Both the position numbers and the translations under genes were made by a program. From Pseudomonas nunensis (GTDB taxonomy: Bacteria > Pseudomonadota > Gammaproteobacteria > Pseudomonadales > Pseudomonadaceae): 64,000 nt of DNA. The notes under the pieces were generated by a model that saw nothing but the letters and a program-made list of their open reading frames with translations, was not told the DNA's origin and did no database searches. This document shows, one piece after another, positions 8,254 through 17,267 of this stretch; position 1 is the first letter of the stretch, and every line of letters starts with the position of its first letter. The DNA lies in NCBI RefSeq assembly GCF_024296925.1, contig NZ_CP101125.1:4342501-4406500 (forward strand), in the 5' to 3' direction.

Positions 8254-9147
8254 ATGGCTAAAATCGGATTTATCGGCACCGGCATCATGGGCCACCCAAT
8301 GGCGTTGAACCTGCAGAAAGCCGGTCACAGCCTGTTCCTGTCGGCGCACCACGACGCTGCCCCGGCTGATCTGATTGCCGGTGGCGCTATCGCCCTGGCC
8401 AACCCGAAAGAAGTCGCGCAAGAAGCCGAATTCATCATCATCATGGTGCCGGATACCCCGCAGGTCGAAGACGTGCTGTTCCGCGCCGACGGCATCGCTG
8501 CCGGTGTCGGCAAGGGCAAAGTCGTGATCGACATGAGCTCGATCTCGCCGACCGCCACCAAAGCTTTCGCCGCCAAGGTCAACGAAAAAGGCGCCCAATA
8601 CCTCGACGCGCCAGTGTCCGGCGGTGAAGTCGGCGCCAAGGCTGCGAGCCTGAGCATCATGATCGGCGGCGATGCCGATGCCTTCGAACGCGCCCTGCCG
8701 CTGTTCCAGGCCATGGGCAAGAACATCACCCTGGTCGGCGGTAACGGCGACGGTCAAACCGCGAAAGTGGCGAACCAGATCATCGTTGCGCTGAACATCC
8801 AGGCTGTGGCCGAAGCCCTGCTGTTCGCTTCGAAAAACGGTGCCGATCCAGCCAAGGTACGTGAAGCGCTGATGGGCGGCTTCGCTTCGTCGAAGATCCT
8901 CGAAGTGCACGGCGAGCGCATGATCAAAGGCACCTTCGACCCGGGTTTCCGTATCAGCCTGCACCAGAAGGACCTGAACCTGGCCCTGCAAGGCGCCAAA
9001 GAACTGAACATCAACCTGCCGAACACCGCCAACGCCCAGCAAGTGTTCAGCACCTGCGCGGCCATCGGTGGCAGCAACTGGGACCACTCGGCGCTGATCA
9101 AGGGCCTGGAACACATGGCGAATTTCTCGATTCGCGATAAGAAGTAA
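8254..9147 (+). CDS. glxR: Tartronate semialdehyde reductase (2-hydroxy-3-oxopropionate reductase)
   Basis: This 297-residue enzyme of the beta-hydroxyacid dehydrogenase family reduces tartronate semialdehyde to D-glycerate with NAD(P)H. The N-terminal dinucleotide loop is GFIGTGIMGHPMALNL, the substrate-binding segment is DAPVSGGEVGAK (about residues 112-123), and the catalytic Lys lies in GDGQTAKVANQI (about residue 170). The ATG at 8254 follows an AAGAGGA site. It takes the Gcl/Hyi product and feeds the kinase encoded next. Confidence 0.96.
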   Translation: MAKIGFIGTGIMGHPMALNLQKAGHSLFLSAHHDAAPADLIAGGAIALANPKEVAQEAEFIIIMVPDTPQVEDVLFRADGIAAGVGKGKVVIDMSSISPTATKAFAAKVNEKGAQYLDAPVSGGEVGAKAASLSIMIGGDADAFERALPLFQAMGKNITLVGGNGDGQTAKVANQIIVALNIQAVAEALLFASKNGADPAKVREALMGGFASSKILEVHGERMIKGTFDPGFRISLHQKDLNLALQGAKELNINLPNTANAQQVFSTCAAIGGSNWDHSALIKGLEHMANFSIRDKK

Positions 9148-9161
9148 GCCCTGCACAAACC

Positions 9162-9254
9162 CCTGTGGGAGCGGGCTTGCTCGCGAAGGCGCCGGCACAG
9201 TCAATATTGATGTCGCCTGACACACCGCTTTCGCGAGCAAGCCCGCTCCCACAA
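9162..9254. repeat. REPIN, family A, between glxR and ttuD
   Basis: Arms of the GGGAGCGGGCTTGCTCGCGA type point at each other across about 40 bases. It is the third inverted repeat inside the gcl operon. Confidence 0.9.
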
Positions 9255-9300
9255 GGAACCGAGTTGCCCTCCAAATAACAAGAAATTCCGGGAGCCCGCC

Positions 9301-10581
9301 ATGTCGGTCGATCCGCAACACCTGCTGCGCGAACTGTTTGCCACAGCCATCGACGCGGCCCATCCGCAGCAAGTCCTCGAAGCCTATTTGCCCAAAGATC
9401 GCAGCGGTCGCGTGATCGTGATCGGCGCCGGCAAAGCCGCAGCCGCCATGGCCCAAGTGGTCGAGCGTTGCTGGCAGGGCGAAGTCTCCGGCCTGGTAGT
9501 CACCCGCTACGGCCACGGCGCTCCGTGCGAAAAAATCGAAGTGGTCGAAGCCGCCCATCCTGTACCGGACGCCGCTGGATTGGCCGTGGCCAAACGCGTG
9601 CTGGATCTGGTCAGCAACCTGAGCGAAGACGACCGCGTGATCTTCCTGCTCTCCGGCGGTGGCTCGGCGCTGCTCGCCCTTCCAGCCGAAGGCATCACCC
9701 TCGCCGACAAGCAGTCGATCAACAAAGCCCTGCTCAAATCCGGCGCGACCATCGGCGAGATGAACTGCGTGCGCAAGCACCTCTCGGCGATCAAGGGCGG
9801 CCGTCTCGGCAAGGCCTGCTGGCCGGCAACTGTGTATACCTACGCGATTTCCGATGTGCCCGGCGACCTCGCGACGGTCATCGCTTCCGGCCCGACCGTG
9901 GCCGACCCGAGCACGTCCGCCGAAGCCCTGGCGATCCTCAAGCGCTACAGCATCGAAGTCCCGGCTTCGGTGCGTACCTGGCTGCAAAGTCCGGAATCGG
10001 AAACCGTCAAACCCGGCGACCCGAGCCTGGCCCGCAGTCATTTCCAATTGATCGCCCGCCCACAACAATCTTTGGAAGCGGCGGCAGTGAAATGCCGTCA
10101 GGCCGGTTTCAGTCCGCTGATCCTCGGAGACCTGGAAGGCGAATCCCGGGAAGTGGCGAAGGTCCACGCCGGCATCGCCCGACAGATCGTCCTGCATGGC
10201 CAGCCATTGGCGGCGCCGTGCGTGATTCTGTCCGGCGGCGAAACCACGGTCACCGTGCGCGGCAATGGGCGCGGCGGGCGCAACGCCGAATTCCTGTTGA
10301 GCCTGACCGACAGCCTCAAAGGCCTGCCCGGCGTCTACGCCCTGGCCGGCGACACCGATGGCATCGACGGCTCCGAAGACAACGCCGGAGCGATCATGAC
10401 CCCGGACAGCTACGCCCGCGCCGTGGCCCTGGGTCTGAGCGCCAGCGACGAGTTGGATAACAACAACGGCTACGGCTATTTCGAAGCGCTCGACGCGCTG
10501 ATCGTCACCGAGCCGACCCGCACCAACGTCAACGACTTCCGCGCCATCCTGATCCTCGAGAGCACAAAAAATGACGCCTGA
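9301..10581 (+). CDS. ttuD: MOFRL-family glycerate 2-kinase (annotated in many genomes as hydroxypyruvate reductase TtuD)
   Basis: The 426-residue protein has an N-terminal GckA/TtuD domain (VIGAGKAAAAM near residue 40, LSGGGSALL near 118, ISDVPGD near 183) and a C-terminal MOFRL domain (LSGGETTVTVRGNGRGGRNAEF, then AGDTDGIDGSEDNAGA). The family is best understood as glycerate 2-kinase, although the name TtuD (hydroxypyruvate reductase) came from tartrate studies. In this setting it would phosphorylate the D-glycerate made by GlxR. Its last 11 bases overlap pykF, so the two are likely translated together. Confidence 0.9.
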   Translation: MSVDPQHLLRELFATAIDAAHPQQVLEAYLPKDRSGRVIVIGAGKAAAAMAQVVERCWQGEVSGLVVTRYGHGAPCEKIEVVEAAHPVPDAAGLAVAKRVLDLVSNLSEDDRVIFLLSGGGSALLALPAEGITLADKQSINKALLKSGATIGEMNCVRKHLSAIKGGRLGKACWPATVYTYAISDVPGDLATVIASGPTVADPSTSAEALAILKRYSIEVPASVRTWLQSPESETVKPGDPSLARSHFQLIARPQQSLEAAAVKCRQAGFSPLILGDLEGESREVAKVHAGIARQIVLHGQPLAAPCVILSGGETTVTVRGNGRGGRNAEFLLSLTDSLKGLPGVYALAGDTDGIDGSEDNAGAIMTPDSYARAVALGLSASDELDNNNGYGYFEALDALIVTEPTRTNVNDFRAILILESTKNDA

Positions 10582-11986
10582 TAAAAAGGTCAAAATCCTC
10601 GCCACCCTCGGCCCGGCCACGGACGGGATCGATGACATCCGCGAATTGGTCGAGGCCGGGGTCAACATCTTCCGCCTGAATTTCAGCCACGGCGATCATG
10701 CCGACCATGCCCAGCGCTATCAGTGGATTCGTGAAGTCGAGCGCCAATTGAATTACCCGCTCGGGATCCTGATGGACCTGCAAGGCCCGAAACTTCGGGT
10801 CGGCAAGTTCGCCGAGGGCAAGGTGCAACTGCATCGCGGCCAGGCCCTGCGCCTGGACCTCGACCCGACGCCGGGGGATGAGCGCCGGGTCAACCTGCCG
10901 CACCCGGAAATCATCGCCGCCTTGGAGCCAGGTATGGACCTGCTGCTGGACGACGGCAAGCTGCGCCTGCGGGTAATCACCAAGTACGCCGACGCGATCG
11001 ACACCACGGTGTTGAATGGCGGCGAATTGTCGGATCGCAAAGGCGTGAACGTGCCGCAAGCGGTGCTCGACCTGAGTCCGCTGACCGCCAAGGATCGCCG
11101 CGATCTGAGCTTCGGCCTTGAGCTGGGTGTGGATTGGGTCGCGCTGTCATTTGTGCAGCGTCCGGAAGACATCCGCGAGGCCCGCGCGCTGATCGGCGAC
11201 AAGGCGTTTTTGATGGCGAAGATCGAGAAGCCGTCGGCGGTCACGCAGCTACGGGAAATCGCTGAGTTGAGCGACGCGATCATGGTCGCTCGCGGCGATC
11301 TGGGCGTGGAAGTGCCGGCCGAGAGCGTGCCGCAGATCCAGAAAAACATCATCACCGTTTGCCGTGAACTTGGTAAGCCGGTGGTGGTGGCGACGCAGAT
11401 GCTGGAGTCGATGCGCTTCTCCCCGGCTCCGACTCGTGCCGAAGTGACTGACGTTGCCAACGCCGTGGCCGAAGGTGCGGATGCAGTAATGCTGTCGGCG
11501 GAAACCGCGTCCGGCGAGTACCCGCTGGAAGCCGTGCAGATGATGAGCAAGATCATTCGCCAGGTGGAGAACGGTCCGGATTATCAGACGCAACTGGACG
11601 TGAGCCGGCCGAAGGCTGAAGCCACGGTTTCCGATGCAATCAGCTGTGCGATTCGCCGCATCAGCAATGTGCTGCCGGTGGCGGTGCTGGTGAATTACAG
11701 CGAGTCCGGCACCTCGAGTTTGCGTGCGGCGCGGGAGCGGCCGACGGTGCCGATCCTGAACCTGACGCCGAACTTGCAAACCGCTCGCCGCCTGACCGTG
11801 GCGTGGGGCGTGCACTCGGTGGTGAATGATCGGCTGCGGCAGGTAGATGAAGTGTGCTCGACGGCGCTGGAGATTGCCCAGGCGCAAGGCATGGCGCAGC
11901 GCGGCGATACGTTGTTGATCACTGCGGGTGTGCCGTTTGGGCAGCCGGGGTCGACTAACTCGTTGCGTATCGAGACGTTGATTTAG
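10571..11986 (+). CDS. pykF: Pyruvate kinase
   Basis: The 471-residue protein is a full-length pyruvate kinase. It begins KVKILATLGPAT, has the FRLNFSHGDH segment, and carries the active-site signature FLMAKIEKPSAVTQL with the catalytic Lys at about residue 220. The K+/Mg region is MVARGDLGVE, followed by ATQMLESM and MLSAETASGEYP. It makes pyruvate and ATP from phosphoenolpyruvate. The overlap with ttuD places it at the end of the glyoxylate pathway, which explains why this isozyme is separate from the central pykA. A repeat at 12001-12093 follows and may end the operon. Confidence 0.95.
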   Translation: MTPDKKVKILATLGPATDGIDDIRELVEAGVNIFRLNFSHGDHADHAQRYQWIREVERQLNYPLGILMDLQGPKLRVGKFAEGKVQLHRGQALRLDLDPTPGDERRVNLPHPEIIAALEPGMDLLLDDGKLRLRVITKYADAIDTTVLNGGELSDRKGVNVPQAVLDLSPLTAKDRRDLSFGLELGVDWVALSFVQRPEDIREARALIGDKAFLMAKIEKPSAVTQLREIAELSDAIMVARGDLGVEVPAESVPQIQKNIITVCRELGKPVVVATQMLESMRFSPAPTRAEVTDVANAVAEGADAVMLSAETASGEYPLEAVQMMSKIIRQVENGPDYQTQLDVSRPKAEATVSDAISCAIRRISNVLPVAVLVNYSESGTSSLRAARERPTVPILNLTPNLQTARRLTVAWGVHSVVNDRLRQVDEVCSTALEIAQAQGMAQRGDTLLITAGVPFGQPGSTNSLRIETLI

Positions 11987-12000
11987 CGCCTGCACCGGCC

Positions 12001-12093
12001 TCTTCGCGGGCAAGCCTCGCTCCTACAGATTTTGTGTCGGCCGTGATGATTGGGAACGACTCAAACCTGTAGGAGCGAGGCTTGCCCGCGAAG
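12001..12093. repeat. REP doublet, family B
   Basis: Perfect 28-base arms (TCTTCGCGGGCAAGCCTCGC at the left, its complement at the right) are separated by about 37 bases. Family B uses GTAGGAGCGAGGCTTGCCCG instead of the family A core. It lies between pykF and the urea transporter gene. Confidence 0.9.
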
Positions 12094-12130
12094 AACGATG
12101 ACGCGATCCACCTGACAAACAAAAAATAAA

Positions 12131-13045
12131 ATGCCTGCCAACCACTTCAACACCCACTGCCCCGACTGGGCCACTGCCCTGCTCAACGGTTTCAGTCAGA
12201 TCTTCCTCCAGCGCCATCCGCTGTGCGGTCTGCTGTGCCTGTTGGCGATCCTTTTTACCGCGCCGGCGCTGCTCGGCGGTGCGCTGCTGGGCGGAGTCGC
12301 CGGATTGCTCACCGCGCAACGTCGCGGCTATGCCAAGGCTGATCGACAGGCCGGGCTGTTCAGCTATAACGGTGTCTTGCTTGGCCTGCTGCTGAGTCTG
12401 TATTTCCCGTGGTCCGCCCTGTTGCCTCTGATGATCATCGCCTGCGGCGGCCTGAGCGCGATGCTGACTCAACAGTGGCTCAGACGCGCTCGACTCAGCC
12501 AATACCTGCCGGCCTACACCATGCCTTTCGTTGGGATGAGCTGGTTGCTGCTGTGCTTCGCCACACCGTCGACCACGGCGCATCTGATCGAAATCAACAC
12601 GCTGAACATGCTCGCTGCCCCGCTCAAAGGCCTTGGCCAAGTGATGTTCCTGGGACATCCACTGGCCGGAGCGATGATTGCCGCCGGTTTGCTGATCGCT
12701 GATCGCCGCGCTTTCTGCTGGGCGTTGTTCGCGTCCGTCGCAGGCATGGGCTGGAGCCTGCTGCACCACGACTTCTACAGTGCATTGCTGGGGCTCGGCA
12801 GCTATAACGCCGTACTCGCCGCCCTCGCCTTCAGCTCGCAGCGCCAGAAGTCATGGCTGCCGTTGCTCGGCATTGCGGCGGCGTTGTTGCTGACGCCGGT
12901 GTTTGCCACCATCGGTCTGCCCACGCTGACCGCGCCGTTCATCCTCGCCTGCTGGCTGGTCCGTGCCGCCACTCAAAAGCCCGGTAACGCCACAGTCGTC
13001 CGTGAGCCTTGCGCTCCTGGGGAGAATCAACCTAGGCTTCGCTGA
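12131..13045 (+). CDS. Urea transporter (UT family)
   Basis: A 304-residue polytopic membrane protein with the two-fold pattern of urea transporters: FSQIFLQRHPLCGLLC near residue 20, repeated as LGQVMFLGHPLAGAMIAAG near 168. SYNGVLLGLLLSLYFPW is matched later by SYNAVLAALAF, and the closing signature is LPTLTAPFILACWLV. Such channels let urea diffuse into the cell for urease. No urease genes are in this window. The 3' end lies 21 bases before the K+ channel gene, so the two may be co-transcribed. Confidence 0.85.
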   Translation: MPANHFNTHCPDWATALLNGFSQIFLQRHPLCGLLCLLAILFTAPALLGGALLGGVAGLLTAQRRGYAKADRQAGLFSYNGVLLGLLLSLYFPWSALLPLMIIACGGLSAMLTQQWLRRARLSQYLPAYTMPFVGMSWLLLCFATPSTTAHLIEINTLNMLAAPLKGLGQVMFLGHPLAGAMIAAGLLIADRRAFCWALFASVAGMGWSLLHHDFYSALLGLGSYNAVLAALAFSSQRQKSWLPLLGIAAALLLTPVFATIGLPTLTAPFILACWLVRAATQKPGNATVVREPCAPGENQPRLR

Positions 13046-13066
13046 TTCTCGGTTCAGGCGGTATCC

Positions 13067-13891
13067 ATGGACAGCAGCAAAAACTGGCGTGAAGAGCTTT
13101 ACGTCATGGTTTTCCAAAGCGACACCAAGGCGGGACGGCGCTTCGACGGCATCCTGCTGTTGATCATCCTCGCCAGCATCATCATCGTGATGCTCGACAG
13201 CATCGACTCGATCCACCAGAACTACGCCAACGTGCTGGCGTACATCGAGTGGGGCTTCACGGTCATCTTCGCCATCGAATACGGCCTGCGCCTGTACTGC
13301 TCGCCCAAGCCGTTGCGCTATGCGTTCAGCTTTTACGGGTTGGTGGATTTGCTCGCGATCGTGCCCGGCATCCTCGCGCTGTATTACGCCGATGCGCAGT
13401 ACTTGCTGATTATCCGGATCATCCGGATGCTGCGGATTTTCCGCGTGCTCAAGCTCAGCCCGTACCTCAAGCAAGCCAACTATCTGATGTCGGCGCTGCG
13501 CGGCAGCAAGCAGAAGATCGTGGTGTTCCTGGTCAGCGTCTGCACCCTGGTGACGGTATTCGGCACCTTGATGTATGTGATCGAGGGTCCTGAACACGGT
13601 TTCACCAGCATTCCCAAAGGTATCTATTGGGCTATCGTGACGCTGACCACCGTGGGCTTCGGCGACATCGTGCCGAAGACGCCGTTGGGTCAGGTGATTT
13701 CGTCGTTGGTGATGATCACCGGCTACTCGATCATCGCCGTGCCGACCGGGATTTTCACCGCCGAACTGGCCAACGCCATGCGCGGCGAACAGCTGCAACA
13801 CGACTGCCCGGTGTGCAAGAAAAACAGCCATGAACATGGCGCGGCGTTTTGCTCGCGGTGTGGCAATGCGTTGTTTAAGAAACTGGAATAA
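13067..13891 (+). CDS. Voltage-gated potassium channel with C-terminal Cys4 zinc-ribbon-like tail
   Basis: The 274-residue protein has a Kv-type layout. Segments S1-S3 (residues 28-108) lead to an S4 with regularly spaced charges (R117, R120, R123, R126, K129), then the pore with filter TVGFGD (195-200) and S6. Unlike typical bacterial Kv channels, it ends with CPVC (247-250) and CSRC (262-265), a spacing that fits a small zinc ribbon in the cytoplasm. The start at 13067 (MDSSKNW) was chosen as the first ATG. Such proteins are often listed simply as ion transporters. Confidence 0.9.
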   Translation: MDSSKNWREELYVMVFQSDTKAGRRFDGILLLIILASIIIVMLDSIDSIHQNYANVLAYIEWGFTVIFAIEYGLRLYCSPKPLRYAFSFYGLVDLLAIVPGILALYYADAQYLLIIRIIRMLRIFRVLKLSPYLKQANYLMSALRGSKQKIVVFLVSVCTLVTVFGTLMYVIEGPEHGFTSIPKGIYWAIVTLTTVGFGDIVPKTPLGQVISSLVMITGYSIIAVPTGIFTAELANAMRGEQLQHDCPVCKKNSHEHGAAFCSRCGNALFKKLE

Positions 13892-13996
13892 GCAAAGTGC
13901 TTTTTAATCTTTAAAGGACTATGCGAGCCCGGCTATAGTCGCTGGCAAATTGCCTCACTTTTAATAAAAACACTTATTTCGAACAAGGAATGCGCA

Positions 13997-14992
13997 GTGA
14001 AAAAACTCTTTGGCGCCTCACTTCTGGCCGCTGGCCTGGCACTGACCAGCGTGGCTCAGGCCGCACCGACCCTGCTAAACGTTTCCTACGACGTGATGCG
14101 AGATTTCTACAAGGATTACAACACTGCGTTCCAGAAACACTGGCAAGCCGAGCACAACGAAAACATCACCCTGCAGATGTCCTTCGGCGGCTCCAGCAAA
14201 CAAGCGCGTTCGGTGATCGACGGCCTGCCGGCTGACGTGATCACCATGAACATGGCCACCGACATCAACGCCCTGGCGGACAACGGCAAACTGGTCCCGG
14301 ACAACTGGGTGACCCGCCTGCCGAACAACAGCGCGCCGTTCACCTCGGCTACGGTGTTCATCGTGCGCAAAGGCAACCCGAAAGCCCTGAAAGACTGGCC
14401 CGACCTGCTCAAGGACGGCGTGCAGGTGATCGTGCCTAACCCGAAAACTTCGGGTAATGGCCGCTACACTTACCTCTCGGCCTGGGGCTACGTGCTGAAG
14501 AATGGCGGCGACGAAAACAAGGCCAAGGCCTTCGTCGGCAAACTGTTCAAACAAGCACCTGTGCTGGACACCGGCGGCCGCGCAGCCACCACGACTTTCA
14601 TGACCAACCAGATCGGCGACGTGCTGGTGACCTTCGAAAACGAAGCGGAAATGATTGCCCGCGAGTTTGGTCGCGATCAGTTTGAAGTGATCTACCCAAG
14701 TGTTTCCGCCGAGGCCGAGCCGCCAGTGTCGGTCGTCGATAAAGTCGTCGACAAAAAAGGCACCCGCGCCGCTGCTGACGAATACCTGAAATACCTGTGG
14801 TCGCCAGAAGGTCAGGAAATTGCTGCGGCAAACTACCTGCGTCCGCGTGATCCAGCGGTGTTGGCCAAGTACACCGATCGTTTCCCGAAAGTTGATTTCC
14901 TCTCGGTAGAAAAGACCTTTGGTGACTGGCGCACGGTGCAAAAGACCCACTTCAATGATGGCGGGGTTTTTGATCAGATTTATGCGCAGTAA
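13997..14992 (+). CDS. sbp: Periplasmic sulfate-binding protein
   Basis: This 331-residue protein has a clear signal peptide (KKLFGASLLAAGLAL...AQAA, cleavage near residue 23) and the features of the Sbp/CysP family: LLNVSYDVMRDFYKDYN, SFGGSSKQARSVIDG and NPKTSGNGRYTYLSAWGY. It binds sulfate for the CysTWA importer, whose genes are not next to it here. The start is GTG at 13997, six bases after AAGGAA. A TATAGT (13934-13939) upstream may be its -10. A strong terminator follows at 15014, so it is a single-gene unit, probably under CysB. Confidence 0.93.
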   Translation: MKKLFGASLLAAGLALTSVAQAAPTLLNVSYDVMRDFYKDYNTAFQKHWQAEHNENITLQMSFGGSSKQARSVIDGLPADVITMNMATDINALADNGKLVPDNWVTRLPNNSAPFTSATVFIVRKGNPKALKDWPDLLKDGVQVIVPNPKTSGNGRYTYLSAWGYVLKNGGDENKAKAFVGKLFKQAPVLDTGGRAATTTFMTNQIGDVLVTFENEAEMIAREFGRDQFEVIYPSVSAEAEPPVSVVDKVVDKKGTRAAADEYLKYLWSPEGQEIAAANYLRPRDPAVLAKYTDRFPKVDFLSVEKTFGDWRTVQKTHFNDGGVFDQIYAQ

Positions 14993-15013
14993 CCGCTAAG
15001 CAGCCATGAAAAA

Positions 15014-15039
15014 GGCGACCTGCAGAGGTCGCCTTTTTT
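15014..15039 (+). terminator. Rho-independent terminator of sbp
   Basis: Seven-base GC-rich stem GGCGACC/GGTCGCC with a 6-base loop, followed by six T. It sits 22 bases after the sbp stop codon. Confidence 0.92.
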
Positions 15040-15073
15040 GTGTCTGAACAGCAAATTTATATTCACTGAAGAT

Positions 15074-15170
15074 CCCTGTGGGAGCGGGCTTGCTCGCGAA
15101 GAGGCCGTGTCAGTCGACATCAATGTTGCCTGACGCGCCCTCTTCGCGAGCAAGCCCGCTCCCACAGGGG
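15074..15170. repeat. REPIN, family A
   Basis: Arms CCTGTGGGAGCGGGCTTGCT and complement extend into GCGAAGAGG/CCTCTTCGC. It lies between sbp and a convergent gene. Confidence 0.9.
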
Positions 15171-15185
15171 ATTGTGACTCGGCGT

Positions 15186-15815
15186 CTACATCGGCGGCGT
15201 CACGCCATCCTTGCCTGCCGAAATCGATTGCGCCGTCAGCGTGCCATCCGCGCTCTGGGTCACGAACGTCACGATCTTCACCCCGACCTTGAGCAAGCTG
15301 CGATCCCCCGGCATCAGGTTGACGATCGGCACATCCTCCGGCACCAGAATCTTCTGCTGGCCACCCTTGTAGTTGACGGTCAATGTGCGGCCATTGCTGA
15401 CCACCAGATCACCGACGCTGCCATTGGTCATGCTGCTGCCCTTGGCCAGATCAAAGGGCCGATGGCCGTCGCCGCTGCCAGCCAGTTCTGGCGGGAAGAC
15501 GTGGACTTCCAGGGCCTTGAGGGTGCCGTCATCCTGAGGAATGGCCGCCGAGCCGATGTAGCTACCAGGCTTGATGTCTTCGATATTGGCCAGTGTGACA
15601 GCGCGGACCTTGGTGTCATTGGTCAGTTTGATGACCACGTTTTCGCCACTGTTGGCGTGGACTTTCAAGCTGTCGGCGCTGACGCCAGTGATCTCGCCGC
15701 GCACGCCGATGCGCATGCCCGGCGCTTCGGCCGCCTGGGCGGCGCCCGCCGTGAACAAGCTGATCAAGGTAACCACTGACGCACCGCGAATCAGGTGACG
15801 AAACATCGCATTCAT
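15186..15815 (-). CDS. Exported beta-rich protein of unknown function (DUF5666-like)
   Basis: A 209-residue protein with a signal peptide ending AQAAEA near residue 29, so it is periplasmic. The rest is made of short beta-strand segments such as GVRGEITGVSADSLKVHANSG and KVRAVTLANIEDIKPGSYIG, which resemble repeats of the DUF5666 type. No catalytic motif was seen. The start at 15815 has AGGAAGG seven bases upstream. It is divergent from an MFS gene across 235 bases. Function unknown; some databases give it misleading transporter names. Confidence 0.7.
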   Translation of the reverse strand: MNAMFRHLIRGASVVTLISLFTAGAAQAAEAPGMRIGVRGEITGVSADSLKVHANSGENVVIKLTNDTKVRAVTLANIEDIKPGSYIGSAAIPQDDGTLKALEVHVFPPELAGSGDGHRPFDLAKGSSMTNGSVGDLVVSNGRTLTVNYKGGQQKILVPEDVPIVNLMPGDRSLLKVGVKIVTFVTQSADGTLTAQSISAGKDGVTPPM

Positions 15816-15948
15816 GGAAGTGCCTTCCTGTTATGAAACGTGAAGAGAGAACATAAGCACGCTATCGAACAAGATGTAAGTGAATGTATCATCGGACTTC
15901 AATGTTTTGACGCCAGGCTCATCGGTGGACATCACGCGCGTCCGTCAC

Positions 15949-15967
15949 TCATTCCGCAATGGAATGA
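15949..15967. promoter_or_regulatory. Candidate operator palindrome upstream of MFS gene
   Basis: TCATTCC, five bases, GGAATGA: perfect 7-base arms in the divergent gap, 83 bases before the MFS start. No regulator gene is adjacent. Confidence 0.4.
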
Positions 15968-16050
15968 TTACTATCACTCCAACCTCTCTTCCGCCGTACC
16001 AGTCAGCCAATTAGCCTGCGCGCATCCTCTTTTGCTCAGCGAGACACGTT

Positions 16051-17256
16051 ATGAACCCAGCGACCCAGGCGCCCCACGGCGCCACGACAATGACCAAAGG
16101 CATGGTCCTGCTGTTTGCCTTCTGCTGCGGCGCCATCGTTGCCAACATCTATTACGCCCAACCGATCATTGGTTTGATCGCGCCGGACATCGGCCTGACC
16201 AGCACCATGGCCAGTTTCATCGTGTCGCTGACCCAGATTGGTTATGCGCTGGGCCTGTTTTTCCTGGTGCCGCTGGGTGACCTGCTGGAAAACCGCAAGC
16301 TGATGATCATCACCACGCTGGTAGCGATTGCCAGCCTGCTGGGCGCGGCGTTTACCGATCAGCCGAATGTGTTTCTGTTGATCTCGTTGCTGGTGGGTTT
16401 CAGTTCGGTGTCGGTGCAGATCCTCATTCCTTTGGCCGCACATCTGGCGCCGGAAGAGTCTCGCGGCCGCGTGGTCGGCGGGATCATGGGCGGTTTGCTG
16501 CTGGGGATTCTGCTGGCGCGGCCGGTGTCCAGCGTGGTGGCTGACCACTTCGGCTGGCGGGCGATGTTCATCATCGCGGCGGCGTTGATGGCGGCGATCA
16601 GCATCGTGCTCGCGTTGACGATTCCCAAGCGCCAACCTGATCACAATGCTTCATATGGTCAGTTGCTCGGTTCGCTGTGGACCTTACTGCGCCAACAACC
16701 GGTGTTGCGCCAGCGAGCGTTTTACCAGGGTTGCATGTTCGCCACGTTCAGCCTGTTCTGGACCGCCGTGCCGCTGGAACTCGCACGCAATCATGGCCTG
16801 AGCCAGACCCAGATCGCGATCTTCGCCCTGGTCGGCGCCATCGGTGCCATCGCCGCGCCGATTGCCGGACGCCTGGCCGATGCCGGCCACACCCGCATCG
16901 CCTCACTGCTGGCCCTGGTGTTCGCCAGCCTGAGCTTCCTGCCCGCGTTTATCCACCCGCTCTACAGCGTCATCGGCCTGGCCGTCACCGGCGTGGTACT
17001 CGACTTCTGCGTGCAAATGAACATGGTCCTCGGCCAACGCGCGGTCTATGCCCTCGACGCCAAAAGCCGCAGCCGTTTGAACGCGCTCTACATGACCAGC
17101 ATCTTCATCGGCGGCGCGTTTGGTTCGTCGGTGGCCAGTGCGGTGTATGAACACGGCGGCTGGTTGTGGATCGTGATTGTGGGTAGCGCATTTCCGTTGT
17201 TGGCGTTGTTGCGGTTTTTGAGTGTTTCGGAAAAGCGTTCGCTGGCGACGGCGTAA
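16051..17256 (+). CDS. MFS transporter, drug/sugar efflux type
   Basis: A 401-residue protein with 12 predicted membrane segments. The motif A region GDLLENRKLMI lies between helices 2 and 3, and an arginine-rich loop (APEESRGRVVGG) comes after helix 4. It looks like the proton-driven exporters near AraJ and YnfM. Substrate unknown. The first ATG (16051) has a poor ribosome site; the ATG at 16090 (MTKGMVLL) would remove 13 hydrophilic residues and is a possible alternative. It stands alone and is followed by an odd REP at 17268. Confidence 0.85.
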   Translation: MNPATQAPHGATTMTKGMVLLFAFCCGAIVANIYYAQPIIGLIAPDIGLTSTMASFIVSLTQIGYALGLFFLVPLGDLLENRKLMIITTLVAIASLLGAAFTDQPNVFLLISLLVGFSSVSVQILIPLAAHLAPEESRGRVVGGIMGGLLLGILLARPVSSVVADHFGWRAMFIIAAALMAAISIVLALTIPKRQPDHNASYGQLLGSLWTLLRQQPVLRQRAFYQGCMFATFSLFWTAVPLELARNHGLSQTQIAIFALVGAIGAIAAPIAGRLADAGHTRIASLLALVFASLSFLPAFIHPLYSVIGLAVTGVVLDFCVQMNMVLGQRAVYALDAKSRSRLNALYMTSIFIGGAFGSSVASAVYEHGGWLWIVIVGSAFPLLALLRFLSVSEKRSLATA

Positions 17257-17267
17257 AGCCTTAAAAG

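Noticed and set aside
8146..10668. 840-codon minus-strand frame opposite glxR and ttuD
   Set aside because: Runs across two genes and two repeats with His/Asp/Arg-rich, domain-free sequence; an antisense shadow.
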